From: Cordyceps javanica
Taxonomy: Eukaryota; Ascomycota; Sordariomycetes; Hypocreales; Cordycipitaceae
Reading direction: 5' to 3'
Assembly (NCBI GenBank): GCA_036850795.1
Contig: JAAECO010000003.1
Location: forward strand, 2,356,001 to 2,420,000
Length of the DNA: 64,000 nucleotides
Shown: in pieces, positions 1 through 10,512 of the stretch
Numbering within the stretch: position 1 is the first letter of the stretch
Layout of the letters: every line of letters begins with the position of its first letter
Position numbers and translations under genes: made by a program
Notes under the pieces: model-generated
Databases searched by the model: none
Seen by the model: the letters and a program-made list of their open reading frames with translations, nothing else
What the model was told of the DNA's origin: nothing

Positions 1-289
1 TCTCCTCTGCCCTTTGGTTCTTGTCCATTTTTATTTACCGTGTCTCACTCCCTCATCTGTCTCACACGCTTTCATCCACTCCACAACAACAACAACAACA
101 GCACAACTCATTCAACTCTATCTATACATCGCGCTGTCCCGAACAGCTCTCCTCGCCCCCCCTTTTTTTCCCTCTCACAAAAGTATACAACCAACCCACC
201 CATCTGCCTACCACCGAAAAGGAAGAAATCTCCTCTCCAGGCGAGACGACCACGATAAGAGGAAAAGAAGAAGAAAAAATACCGCCAAG

Positions 290-1366
290 ATGATGGGCCG
301 TCCGACCGAAGAGATCGTCTACGATCAGCTCTTCCCCCGGCCCAAGGTCTCCGACCCCCAAAACTTCCAGTCCTTCCTGCAGCGCTCCCTCATCCCCGAG
401 GTCCGCCAGGAGACGCACTCCTTCTACGGCCACATCGACACGCAGGAGGCCAAGTACCCGGGCCTCGACTACGCCCATCCCACACACCGCATGCGTCTGA
501 GCCGCTGGCCCTGGCACCGCCGCCTCTTCCGCGCCTTTGACGCGCTCGGCCTGACCAGGTTCGAGATTGCCGGCCTCACCAAGTGGGAGGGTACCAAGTG
601 GGCCAAGGAGAAGTACGAGAAGGAGCAGGGCGTCGCCATCCGCGACACCACCGCCGACGGCTTCCCGACCTGGGAGGAACCCGCCCTCTGGGTGCGTCCG
701 GCCGCCGCCGTCGCCGTCGACGTCCTGCCCAGCCCGAGCCTCAGCTCCAGCCTCAGCTCCAGCCCCATCAGCAGCGGCATGTCCACGCCGCCCTACCAGC
801 CCGCCGACGAGGACGAGGACGAGGATGACGAGAGCGAGGACGAGCTCGAGAGCGTCGGCGTCGAGCTCAACGCCCGCCTCCGCACGCAGGCCGCCCGCCG
901 CGACGCCGGCGACAGCGACGCCGTCCTCGACGAGGCCTGGGAAGAGTGGCTCAAGACGGCTCTCGAGTCGGGCGAGCTGGCTGTCGTCACTGAGCAAATG
1001 ACCGAGTCATCGTCGTCGGCGGCGGCGGCATCGCGTCGCTCCGGCGGCCGCGCCTCCTCGCCCTCGGCTCTCCCCGCCGCTCTCATCCCCACTGGCATGC
1101 TCGATCTCGCCCGCGGCGGTCAGTGGTCCGACATCCCCGAGTTCCTCCAGCCCATGCTCCGCGAGGTCGTCCGCGGCGAGACCGCTACGCCCTCGGCACG
1201 CAACGACCCTGCCCGCCCCGAGCTGGCCGCCACCCCTCGCGCCCTCAGCCGTCAACTGACGGCCGCCACCCCGCGCTCCGCCATGGGCTGGAACTTTGGC
1301 GGCCAGGTCTCTACCGCCGCCGCCACCGCAGCCGCCGCAGCGCGCACAGCCAACCCCAGTGCTTGA
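290..1366 (+). CDS. Unrecognised conserved-looking fungal protein, 358 aa
   Basis: Single open frame of 358 codons. I chose the first ATG of an ATG-ATG pair at 290 because the leader before it is a typical fungal 5' UTR (CAA repeats near 86-102, purine-rich end) and composition turns GC-rich, with C/G third positions, exactly there. The first ~130 residues look globular and rich in Trp, Arg and Phe (SRWPWHRRLFRAFD near residue 70, then ITKWEG-like text). After that come a Ser-rich stretch, an Asp/Glu run (~170-190), a helical patch with DEAWEEWLKTALESGEL (~215), and an Ala-rich tail. There is no signal peptide or clear membrane segment. I do not recognise a family. The compact basic-aromatic N-terminus suggests a folded domain, with the rest disordered. 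That it is a gene is well supported; its function is unknown. Confidence 0.85.
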   Translation: MMGRPTEEIVYDQLFPRPKVSDPQNFQSFLQRSLIPEVRQETHSFYGHIDTQEAKYPGLDYAHPTHRMRLSRWPWHRRLFRAFDALGLTRFEIAGLTKWEGTKWAKEKYEKEQGVAIRDTTADGFPTWEEPALWVRPAAAVAVDVLPSPSLSSSLSSSPISSGMSTPPYQPADEDEDEDDESEDELESVGVELNARLRTQAARRDAGDSDAVLDEAWEEWLKTALESGELAVVTEQMTESSSSAAAASRRSGGRASSPSALPAALIPTGMLDLARGGQWSDIPEFLQPMLREVVRGETATPSARNDPARPELAATPRALSRQLTAATPRSAMGWNFGGQVSTAAATAAAAARTANPSA

Positions 1367-2469
1367 AGCGGCCAAGAAACAAGGGAAAGAAAGAAAGGAA
1401 AAAAACGGAAATTTATACAAAACATGTCAAAGAACATTACAATAAGGACACACACACACACACACAAGCAACGCAAAGACTATAGATTCTGCGCTAGCCA
1501 TGATGGAGTGAGATATGGAGTTGCGTGCTCGCAATGAGTTGCATTCACTTGGAGATCTTTTGTTTATTATTGGGGGGTTTTTTTATATCTTTTTGGAGTT
1601 TTCAGGATACATTGCCACAGCCTTGGGTTAATTTCTATTTTTTGTTTTTAGCGATTTTTTTGGGTGGTTTCTGCTCGGATCTTTGGAATAACCAATAGCA
1701 AAAAACGACGGTCACACTTTCTCCTTTTATTTCTGGTCTATATTTATTCTGCTCCTTCTTTTTCACTTCTTTGCGGTTCATCTGGGATGAATAAAACCTG
1801 TTAAAAAAACAAATACAAAGAATGCTTGCCTCTTACAAGATATAAGCTTACGAACCGCGCATCCGTCTCCGTTTTCGCCCCATCTTGCACCTCAACTTTT
1901 GTGCTTCATCAGCACGTTGACGACACTAAAAGTGCGGGCCTGATTACCAACTCTGAAATGGTCGCAAAAGCCAGACAATAATAAAGTCCATCGTTATTCA
2001 TCGTCTAGAGTACCCGTAGAAATTCGAGATCCCACCGTCCGTCCCCACCCTTCCCGAGAAAACGCCCGCTAATAATATCAATACAAAAGCAGAAACCGTG
2101 CGTTGCACATTCCCAGTTCCTTGAAACCATAGTAAGAGACCATAAGAATACCAAAAAAAAAAGTTGGTGGCAAGGCGGTGTCACAGCTTACAACCAACAG
2201 AGATGCCTTTTCCAAAGCAGCAACCCAGTGGTGACCTCCGGCAGTGGGAGCTTCCTTCTCCAAACATTGCGAAACTGGACCTGCCAGGTGAAAGCCTATA
2301 CAGAAATGCAAGACAGCTTGGATGTTATAACAGTGTTGAACATGGCTGACAAGTGATGAGCAGTAAAAGGTCGCCGAGGAGAAAATCCCGAGACGAAGGA
2401 ATCGTCGTTTGTCGTTTGAGCGACCTTACCATGGCAGCCTCGACTATAATGTCATGCCCGGGTTTGGCT
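1367..2469. other. Intergenic, convergent 3' ends
   Basis: Spacer between the 3' ends of the first gene (+) and gcn5 (-). It is AT-rich with T runs and a short CA-dinucleotide repeat at about 1448-1466. The short open frames at 2078-2349 lack coding character. It probably carries the 3' UTRs and poly(A) sites of both genes. No further gene seen. Confidence 0.7.
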
Positions 2470-4035
2470 CTACTTCTCTGGCTCGAGATGTGACCATTCT
2501 GGTACCGCCTTGAGCTGTTGCCACATGAACTTTTCCAGCTTGGTGGCCGATTTGGCATAGGGTGTGCTCTCATTGTTGTATTTCCGGCAGTTGTCAAAGA
2601 CGAGCGTCGCATCCTTGATGAATTCCTCCGGCGTCGGATACTGATCGGCCTCCAGCTTGTTCTCCATGGTGCTCAAATCCATGGGCTCTTTGATCACGTC
2701 GTAGTAATCTGCCACATCGTCACGGTTAACCGGCACCAAAAAGGGCCATGCAGAATTGTGGTTCTGCAGGTCGTTGAGCAGGTGCAGCAGCTGGTTGTAG
2801 TTGGGGCCGTGCCGCGGCTGGCGCGAGAGCTCGTCCATGTCCGGTGACCAACCCGACGCGCGGATGGCGGGGACATCTAGTGGGTTGATTTCCTTGACGC
2901 CATTCTTCCACTCCTTTGGAGGCGGGTGCACGTTATGCGACTTGGAATAGGCTCGAATCTTGGCCTGGACGCACTCCTTTTGCTTAAGAAGCAGGCGTCC
3001 GACCTCCAAGTAGCGGATCCGTGGCAGCATTGAGCACTGCATGATGGTGCCCCCCTCATAATCTTTGATGTAGCCCATCCAGACGCTGCGATCGAGCGTG
3101 ATTTCCTTGGTGAAGCCCTGCTTTTTGAAGTAGCCAATGGCGTAGTTATCGGCATAAGTGAGGAAGTACATGACATCGCTGGTTGCCTTGACATAGTCCT
3201 TCAAGTGACACATGAGATGTGCACCATAACCCTTGACCTGCTGATCTGTACTGATGGCGAAGAATACAATCTCGGCAAAACGACGGCCCTTGAACGGACG
3301 AAACGTGACACCACCCACCACCTCGAGTGGCTTCTTGACAATTGCTATCGACAAGTGCGTTCGATCGTAGACTAGTCGCGCGATATAATCTTTCGGCATC
3401 TTCGGTAGCTGCTTTTGAAACAAGCACTTGAGACCTGTTAGAACTATAAGCGATTCGCGCCCTCCGTCATTGTTGACTACTCGAAATTCGATCTCGCCAT
3501 TCCGCTCTTCGATAACGCCCGGCTGTGTGTGAAACAATCTGTTAGCGAGAGGAACGGCGTAGGGGAGAGCTGTTGCTCGAGGCTCACCTTGTCGGGGAAC
3601 GGAATGCGCTTCAGCGCAGGAGCTGACTGATCTGTTCTGTCGACATTATCCTCAGGCTTGACAGGATCTTCATCTTTCTCCTCATCCTTGTCCTCCTCGT
3701 CATTGTCCCCATCCCTGCCATCTTCTTTTCCTTCCTTTTCGTCGTCTTTATCATCGTCCGCGCCGTCGTCGGCTCCGACATCGTCACCATCGCCCTCATC
3801 GATTCCCGCATCGCCGCCAGCAGTGCCTCTTTTTAGCGTGTCAACTTTATCTTCGTCCCTGTCCCCGAGCAAATCGTCCTGGGGTTCTTCGGAATCGCTA
3901 TGCTTTACGCGCTTGGGTGCTGCAGGGGACGGGAGATCCTCCTCCGCCTTGCGCTTCACTGCGAGATGATGCATGTTAGTGCTGCGCATCAGCGCAGGAA
4001 TGGTACGACATACTCTCTTCCTTGAGGTCCGACAT
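2470..4035 (-). CDS. gcn5: Histone acetyltransferase Gcn5 (SAGA/ADA), 481 aa
   Basis: Exons on the minus strand are 4014-4035, 3588-3958 and 2470-3522, joined by introns with GTATGT..CGCAG and GTGAGC..CACAG borders. The first coding exon is only 22 nt (MSDLKEE plus one base). Residues ~10-125 are disordered and acidic. The GNAT domain follows, with the general-base Glu in FAEIVFFAIS (about residue 215) and the acetyl-CoA loop QVKGYG (about 226-231). A C-terminal bromodomain (about 371-469) carries the acetyl-lysine Asn in RKYNNEST (about 447). GNAT domain followed by bromodomain is diagnostic of Gcn5, the catalytic subunit of SAGA/ADA that acetylates histone H3 tails. Length is near the family norm. 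It is divergent from ost5, with 365 bp between the start codons. Confidence 0.97.
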
Positions 4036-4400
4036 GTTACAAACAACCGAGGCCTTGATACAATAGGAATAAAATATTTGACGCCCCAGTCGCGAAAGCT
4101 GGACTCGATCACTGTCGCATTGCGGAGCTCCATGATCCATCCACGAAGCTGGTGGGTCGACATGCTTACGTTATGAGGTGCGCCAATAGCTAATACCAGC
4201 TAGTCCAAATTGGTGCAAACGGGACACGCATTCACATCGTACATCGCGAGCTCCTACGTTAGGACCAAGCCTTCTTCCCGCGACAACTGGACGAATCGAA
4301 GCTTTGAACCCTTTCATAACACAACGGCGAAGCGCGACGGCACCACCTCACCAGCCCTCGCTCAGAAACCGAGCTCGAATACTACACACATATATACTAC
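4036..4400. promoter_or_regulatory. Divergent promoter, gcn5 / ost5
   Basis: The 365 bp between the two divergent start codons must hold both promoters and 5' leaders. No clear TATA box stands out near the expected position for gcn5; on the ost5 side a TATATA run lies at about 4390-4396, just before the ATG, and is more likely leader than promoter. The assignment rests on geometry only. Confidence 0.5.
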
Positions 4401-4748
4401 ATGGATTCATCGCTGCATGAGGTCTGGCTAGCTGCTGCTGGCAGTCCATTCCTACCCACCGTCGGCAAAGGCAGCCAATTTCTGGTCGGCTTTGTTCTGC
4501 TTCTTTTGGGAGTATCCGCTACGGGCGTCTTTGCATTGAGTAAGTCTAACTATTCGAGATGCCATTATCAAACCCTCGCTGACAATTCTAGACCGTTCAC
4601 TTGTCAACGTTTTCGCAGTAGGCATCCCAGCATCTCTAGCTTTGGCGTAAGTCGCAAAACGTCTCATTCCTCTCCAGGCAACCCGCAATTGACACTCTTT
4701 AGATACGGCATTGTATACATGTTCTGTGCGGTCGGAGTCTACGTCTGA
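4401..4748 (+). CDS. ost5: Oligosaccharyltransferase subunit Ost5, 79 aa
   Basis: Three exons: 4401-4539, 4592-4646 and 4703-4748, with GTAAGT donors and CTAG/TTTAG acceptors. The spliced product is 79 residues with two hydrophobic segments (about 27-46 and 57-78), separated by a short polar loop containing NRSLVNV. N-terminal SPFLPTVGKGSQF and C-terminal IPASLALAYG..CAVGVYV match the Ost5/TMEM258 family, which are 75-85-residue double-spanning ER proteins. In yeast Ost5 is a non-catalytic subunit that, with Ost1, supports N-glycosylation by the oligosaccharyltransferase complex. The frame is kept only by removing both introns, which supports the model. The next gene, rad1, starts 179 bp downstream on the same strand. 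Confidence 0.9.
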   Translation: MDSSLHEVWLAAAGSPFLPTVGKGSQFLVGFVLLLLGVSATGVFALSKSNYSRCHYQTLADNSRPFTCQRFRSRHPSISSFGVSRKTSHSSPGNPQLTLFRYGIVYMFCAVGVYV

Positions 4749-4927
4749 GATACCCCATCACCATTATAAAGGTCGAAGCGAAAGATACTGTATATTAGCT
4801 GCAACACGTGAACAAAAGGCCACTGCGCGCCCCTTATCTTTGATTTTATGTTTTAATTTCTGCCTCGTTTTCTCCCAACAATCCCTGAATCCAACACTTG
4901 GACAGAATTCAAGAGCTCGCCAGCATC

Positions 4928-5951
4928 ATGGCGGATAAGCAACCGATCCTTCGTGCCGTGGCGACGTCAACGCGGCCTCTTTACCAACTGCTGCGGTGCA
5001 TCAACTTTTCTCCAAAAGTTCATGTTCAAATAACCGAGGAAGGAATTCGATTCGCGGCTGACCATGCGAAAGTATTGCAGGGTAAGAGCCGCGATGGATG
5101 TCTCATGACCGTTTACTGATAGGTTTCCAGGAGTCGCATTTCTCAACAAATCACTATTTTCATCTTACTCTGTCAATCTGCCACCTACGGAAGACGGTGA
5201 AGCACCGGAACTTCCAAACTTTCAAATACCTCTCTCATCTTTTCTTGAGATTCTCCAGATTTTTGGTGCTGTCGATGTTGCCACACGAGCTCAAAAGGCT
5301 GAACAAGACCCATACCGAAGCAATTTGAGGAATTATCGCCCAGACGCGTTCAGCAACCAGACACTGGGCATATCTGGAACCTGTACTTTGCTCTACGGGG
5401 AAGAAGGCGACCCTTTTAAAGTGATGATTGAGGAATCGGGTGTTCAGACTACAGCTGGCCTAACAACATACATGCCTGAAATAACAGACGACATACCTCT
5501 GGATCGAGACGATATTTGCTTCAAAATTATCATGCAGTCACGGTCATTGCTAGATTCCCTAGCAGAGATTTCGCCTACTGCGCCCATGAAGCTCTCGATT
5601 ACAACGTCGAAAACGTCTCCGTACCTGTCACTTAGCGGCAAGGGTGACTTGGGGAGCTCGGATGTTGATTTTGCCCGAGGCAGGGAGCTACTGGAGACGT
5701 TCAGCATCAGAGACAAGTGGACGCAATCATACAAATTCGACTTTATCAAGAACTCTACGGAGGCGATGCGCATTGCGAACAAGGTCAGTTTACGAGGCGA
5801 CGGGCAAGGTGTTCTTAGTCTGCAATTTCTTGTCGACATTGAAGGAGGTAAGAGAAGCTTTCTAGATTTTAGATTTGTTCCCTTTGCCACGCATGATGAC
5901 GAGGAAGAGGAAGAGGAAGGTGACGCCATGGGCGATGAGCAAGAGCTGTAG
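4928..5951 (+). CDS. rad1: DNA-damage checkpoint clamp subunit Rad1 (9-1-1), 324 aa
   Basis: Exons 4928-5081 and 5131-5951, intron GTAAGA..TCCAG of 49 nt. The product is 324 residues, close to S. pombe Rad1 (323). Recognisable blocks are RPLYQLLRCINF and VQITEEGIRFAADHAKVLQG near the N-terminus (the first PCNA-like subdomain), IPLSSFLEILQIFG and LGISGTCTLLYGEEG in the middle, and KVSLRGDGQGVLSLQFLV and FLDFRFVPF at the end. Rad1 forms the PCNA-like 9-1-1 ring with Rad9 and Hus1, loaded at damaged DNA to activate the ATR/Mec1 checkpoint. The tail after FVPF is a short acidic run of Asp/Glu. The ATG was chosen because homology starts directly after it. Confidence 0.95.
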
Positions 5952-7337
5952 AGAGATGGACTGCTCGAAAGAGGAATATGTGGATTGACTTAAGACAAGG
6001 GTACGTGTCAGAAAATATACTATTAGAAAGTCTTGTATGAATTTTGCGAGCTTTGTTATGCATGTCTTCGTCTTCGGGTAAATGCCGCGTACCATCCACT
6101 GACTCGGTCCAAATTTGGGCATAAACACATTGGCTGGAATGGCGGCGTCGACTACGAATCATTACTAGGTATAGTGTAGGAGGGAGGAGGACGTGGTGGC
6201 GCAATACTATTGATATTATTTATCCACCTCAAGGGAGACGGGACCACTGCCGGAAAGTCTAAAATTGCAGCACCGCGCGGTCCGAATCAGTTATATTCCA
6301 TATCGTCAGGTAATTTAAGCTGTGACTTGTCCTTCTTGGTTGTTGTATTTTTTTTTTTCAATTCGAGCATTTATTTGGTCGTCTTGTTCGCATGCTATCG
6401 TTGCTCTACACTGGCGACTCTTGGACCGTCCCGACGATCGCAACTGTGGCTTTTCAGCGCCAGCCAAAAATATTGATTTGCAAGCCAAGAAATCAAGCCA
6501 TCGCGCAAGCCCCAGAAGAAGAAGCGGAAACAGCAAGGGTGGTGGCAGGCCTCGTGTTATTCTCCGTTTCCCGCTGCAAAGGAAAACTGGCAAATATGGA
6601 CTCTTCCCTCAGCGTTGTGCTACAAAGAGCCACGACCGAGTTGACACAACATCAGCCGTCTGGACTCGGTACGTGGTCGGAATACTTCATTTCTGGCGCA
6701 TCCATGTGGTTTACAACGTGCATCGGAAGCCGGAAGCCGGCGCGGCATCACACCAAGTCCACCTCGTCTACACCGGCAAGCCCAGCCGGGCCGCCGTTGC
6801 AGGAGAAAGCCGGCGCGGCAACCATGAAACCGAAGCCGAGAATGCCTCAGCATGCAGCGTCTTCCTTTCTGAAGACCGGAACCTCTCGCGCCATTCGAGA
6901 GGCCAACGAGATTATGTGAAGGATCCGTTCATAGCCGCCGTTGCGAACAAGACGGCCTCCTACCACATGGTACCTTTCGCCCTTGGTGCGCCCACCTTTT
7001 CGGATTCTTTACGACAACATTCATCAATACACAATCCCACAACTTCGCATGATCCGCCTTTCCTAAGCAGCGTCAATGATTGCACACAACGAACCAAATC
7101 CCGACTTGAGCGGGTGGAGATGGTAGAGCCACAGGCAGCGTGTACAGCCACGGGAATGGAGAATCACAATTGCGCCGTGGAATGTTTGGTATTTTCATTC
7201 AAAACATAGATTGAAAGAACTTGTCTGAAAGCCAAATGGAGCTGCTGAGAGTGGTAATCCTCGGGGATTATACCGGGCGTCCTGCTCGGCATCACCGCGC
7301 AAGCTCTCACGATGGCGGCCTCACTCTTCTAGCAGAG
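5952..7337. other. Intergenic, no gene supported
   Basis: Lies between the 3' ends of rad1 (+) and the GPR1-family gene (-). Two overlapping open frames (6322-7209 and 6392-6919, +) are long, but show no domain, no codon preference like the neighbours and no plausible intron structure. T-rich patch at about 6350-6360. I see no RNA gene or repeat. Confidence 0.6.
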
Positions 7338-8464
7338 TTACGCAGTGTGCTCCTTGTCTTTGGGTACCCTTTCTCGACTGACGAACAAGCGGCCGGAGAG
7401 ATCGCCGACCGGAAGGTCGAGAGGGAAGTTAACCGAGCGAAGGAGCTGGACAAACAACAGGTACCACCCAAAGAGGCAGAATACGAAGATGAATGCCCCA
7501 GTTGCCTAGATACACAATACATTAGCATTTATTTTTCCACACAGGTGACCGGTCAAGAGACACTTGAGAGACTTACGACTTCAAGTTTGTGAAATGCTTG
7601 CATGTCGCCTTCGGCTGCCTTCCAGTACGCACCCGCCAATAGGAAGAAGGCAATGTCGAGGAAGAGGAAGATGCAAAAGAAGACAATGTTTGTTCGAAGA
7701 GAGCAAATCAGGTACATGAAAACGACAAGCCCCATGAAAACCAAGAAGAAAGCTAAAGAATGGTGAGCATCCATCGTCGCCGTTCAAGCCGCAGCCGCAG
7801 CCGCAGCAATAACGCACCTAGGCTGGCCTGGAAACTGGCTACTCCAGCAGCCTTTTCCGCAGCGGTCGTGGCATTGGCGGTGAATGCGGCTTCGGCATTG
7901 TAGAAGGGCGTGAGCGTAATCGCAAAGGCGAGCCAGAAGGCACCTGAAGATACGTGTAAGCCAGCAGTCTCCGTCTTCCTATCTTGCCCCCGACTCACCG
8001 AATGATCCAAAAACGATGTAGACAAAAGTGTTGCCGATGATCCATTCCAGAATGGAGCCGAGAATCTGAAGCATGCCGCCAAAAAAGTAAAAGGTGCCAA
8101 TGGTGGCGGCGCCGCCACCGCCAGCACCTCGCCAGCCCATCAGCGCGCACCCAAGTGGTGTCGACGCCATGAGAAAACCGAGAAGTGGACTTTTTTTTTC
8201 AGCTCATGTTGGTTAGCGTACGGGCACGCCGGCAAGCCCGATCTGAATTGTTTATGGCTGCATCGCCCACGGGTGCATTGTCTCTTACAGGGGAGTCGGG
8301 TTCGCAAACGTCTGTCGGAGGTCGCCCTTGACTCGGTTTGCGGGGTTGAGATAGAGCTTCTCAAACATTTCGTTTGTAATGGTAACGCTCTGAACCTGGT
8401 GCAGAGAAGGCATGTTCTGCCGTATCGAACCGGAGTCGGATTCCTTCATGTCGCTGTGAACCAT
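7338..8464 (-). CDS. GPR1/FUN34/YaaH-family acetate transporter-like membrane protein, 278 aa
   Basis: Five exons on the minus strand: 8289-8464, 7999-8189, 7818-7943, 7577-7752 and 7338-7505. All introns have GT..AG borders (GTAAGA, GTGAGT, GTGCGT, GTAAGT) and phases agree throughout. The cytosolic N-terminus (~50 residues) ends in the family signature ANPTPLPLLGF (about residues 54-64). About six membrane helices follow, including GAATIGTFYFFGGMLQILG, GNTFVYIVFGSFGAFWL, FFLVFMGLVVFMYLI and ATGAFIFVFCLFGWYL. Members such as yeast Ato1/Ady2 and bacterial SatP move acetate/succinate or ammonium. The exact substrate here is inferred. The start ATG at 8464 sits in an AAAATGG context, and the family's usual ~45-residue N-tail supports it. 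Confidence 0.92.
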
Positions 8465-10169
8465 TTTCGCACTTCGAATGAGGGAATGTACCGATATGAA
8501 ATCTTTAAGAGAGAAACGTTTGTGTAAAGAAACTTGCAAGAAGTTCTTTTTTTTTATTTCCTGTCGCACAAGAACAAAGCTGCATCTACTGCATCTGCGG
8601 GCGGGGGAGGCGGCTACTTATCGTGCAAGCCACGATCTCGGAAACAGGCCATTCATGCATCTCGTTCCGCCCCTACCCAAGACATGACATTGACTGCGAT
8701 TCCGGTCGAGCGGCGTCTGATCTGGTGCTTGGCGATCTACGGCAGTGCAAATGACCGCCTCATTCCCGCTGGACCGACAGCGACTTTACCCAGTGCGCTC
8801 TCGTTCCAACGAGAGAGTTTGCCCAAGCTCCAGATTACCCCGCAAAGTAGCTGCAGATCTAGGACGCTAGGCCCTAACAGGAGAATTCGGAACATGTCAT
8901 CAAGGGCAGCTTTTCGGAATAGAAACGGGCAAGGAGACACTCTGCAAATGACGCACTACCTGGCCAGATTAAGGACGGCAGGTAATTCGGCAAAATCTGT
9001 AAATATGGGGCGTATACTCTGGAAACACTTGGCCCTCTCGGCCATCATCACTTTGGCAATTTGGGTCGTTGGGGCTTTGTGAACTTGATGCCCTAGTTTT
9101 GACACTCATCCTGAACACAATTACATTCAACCAACGATCTGCCTCAATGTTGACTCTCTTTAGCCTATAGTGAGCTTTCAATTTGTCTGCTCAAGGGTTA
9201 CTCCATGTAGCCTCACTATGGCGGGCAGGGTTCCAGGATCGCAGACTGGGCTTGGGCAGCGTGGCGCACCAGTCTATGCCTCAGGTCTTCTGGCATGAAT
9301 TCCAGCTTGTTTCCAAAAAATGATTCAATGAATTCCTGTTATAGAGGGACTATCTTGATGCTAGCTGTTTTTTCTGCTATTGATGGGGTTGTCAATGGCT
9401 CTCAGGGTGTGGAATACTTGGCGTACGCGAATTATGACGAGGCTTAGCCGACATTCATAAAGTCAACAGTTCTCTTAACTTGCTCGAAAACTTGGGACTG
9501 TTCTTTCGTGATTAGACTCTGTCATTTGAAGTTGATGTGCTGCTGCTATCTGGTCGAGGCATTGGTATCGCAAAAATCACGATCGATGTGATTGTCAAGA
9601 CAAAGATGATGCGACTCATCACTGCAAAAAGACTATCTACAGGTACACTCTCAACACTTGAGCAATACATGAGTGCTTTAAGCGTGACACACACGAAGAT
9701 AGTATATCTCGGACTACTTGCAAACGTCACAAACAGAGTCAACGGCAAACGAGCTCGGGGGTCTATCGACACCCTCACTGACATGATATGCGACTGATGT
9801 CGGCGAATATATCACCAGTTATTACATAATAGCTAGAAAAGCCGATCGTTTTATACTAATGGTGTAAAGCGTATGAGGATTCAATCGAGTGCCATCTCAA
9901 GAGCGTGTTTGCAGCCCTCGTTTGCTGTCTCAGTTGACGCTCCCCGCGTCGCCATGCACAGTCAAGACATGCTGTACGGTGTGTGGGTTACCGCAGCGAC
10001 AATTGTCGTCCGCCATTGCGACTGAAAGACAGGCGGTACTGTTGGTCCAAGTTGGGCGTAACAATGAGCGTAAGAGACTCCCAGTATTGGAGCGGCGGAC
10101 TTGCTTCCAAGTTGGACAAGACAACATGGCAGAGAGGCGGTATGTGTATTCGAGTCTCAAGCCTGATCC

Positions 10170-10175
10170 TATAAG
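10170..10175 (+). promoter_or_regulatory. Putative TATA box of the Cys-rich secreted protein gene
   Basis: TATAAG about 125 bp upstream of the ATG at 10297, followed by a T/C-rich stretch suitable for transcription start. If used, transcription would begin after the in-frame upstream ATG at 10126, which favours the ATG at 10297. Confidence 0.4.
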
Positions 10176-10256
10176 TACGCCTCTTTTGAATCTAGCATTG
10201 GTTCTCTTCATTCTTCATTATTTCAAGCCTCTATCGTCATCTCTCTGCAAAGGAAT

Positions 10257-10292
10257 CTACAAGCCTATCTACAGGCCTATATGCAAGCCTAT
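10257..10292 (+). repeat. Three 12-bp tandem repeats in the leader
   Basis: Three consecutive 12-mers, CTACAAGCCTAT, CTACAGGCCTAT and ATGCAAGCCTAT, end four bases before the start codon at 10297. The third copy contains an out-of-frame ATG (10281) that opens a frame overlapping the main coding region. In the main frame the repeats read as (K/R)PI-Y/C units with no stop. Confidence 0.75.
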
Positions 10293-10296
10293 CGCA

Positions 10297-10512
10297 ATGA
10301 CTACCCTTCTCAAAGCCATCGTTGTCCTCGGCGCTGCCATCGCCGGCGTTCAAGCTGTTCCTCGGCGATGTACCCCGGGCTTCTACTTTTGCTTCAACGG
10401 ATCCATTTGGGTCTGCGACACAAGCCCGAAAACGCTTTCGTTGAGCGCCAACTGCGGAGCGGAATCATGCTGCACTGAATCCCCAGACGGCAAGGCCTGG
10501 TGCATGTGTTGA
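10297..10512 (+). CDS. Small secreted cysteine-rich protein, 71 aa
   Basis: Single exon. The first 20 residues (MTTLLKAIVVLGAAIAGVQA) form a clear signal peptide with an AXA-type cleavage site. The mature part of about 51 residues has eight Cys at positions 25, 32, 40, 53, 58, 59, 69 and 71, spaced C-x6-C-x7-C-x12-C-x4-CC-x9-C-x-C. This fits four disulphides, and the central CC with a terminal CxC is reminiscent of knotted small secreted proteins. I recognise no named family. Such proteins in fungi are often host- or competitor-directed effectors, but that is inference. The frame is open upstream to an ATG at 10126; I chose 10297 because the signal peptide begins there and a TATA box lies between the two ATGs. 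It stands alone in a gene-poor region. Confidence 0.72.
   Translation: MTTLLKAIVVLGAAIAGVQAVPRRCTPGFYFCFNGSIWVCDTSPKTLSLSANCGAESCCTESPDGKAWCMC

Larger units (their letters stand above)
8465..10296. other. Gene-poor stretch upstream of a secreted-protein gene
   Basis: Visibly less GC-rich than the housekeeping blocks. The short open frames at 8684-9082 (with a hydrophobic C-terminal end) and 9512-9797 (on both strands) have no recognisable domain or coding bias. The right end holds the promoter of the small secreted protein at 10297. No transposon termini or tRNA seen. Confidence 0.55.

Noticed and set aside
122..997. 291-codon frame on the - strand
   Set aside because: Antisense shadow of the first gene, with Val/Ala/Gly-rich composition typical of such mirrors.
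6322..7209. Open frames of 295 and 175 codons on the + strand after rad1
   Set aside because: They overlap in different frames, have no domain, no consistent codon preference and no ATG context or introns that improve them; chance frames are more likely.
8684..9082. ATG-started frame of about 133 codons ending in a hydrophobic segment
   Set aside because: A single terminal hydrophobic stretch is weak evidence; the rest is compositionally random and unlike any family I know.
9512..9797. Open frames on both strands (86 and 90 codons)
   Set aside because: Both strands are open over the same DNA and neither shows a domain; possibly a decayed coding remnant but not supportable.
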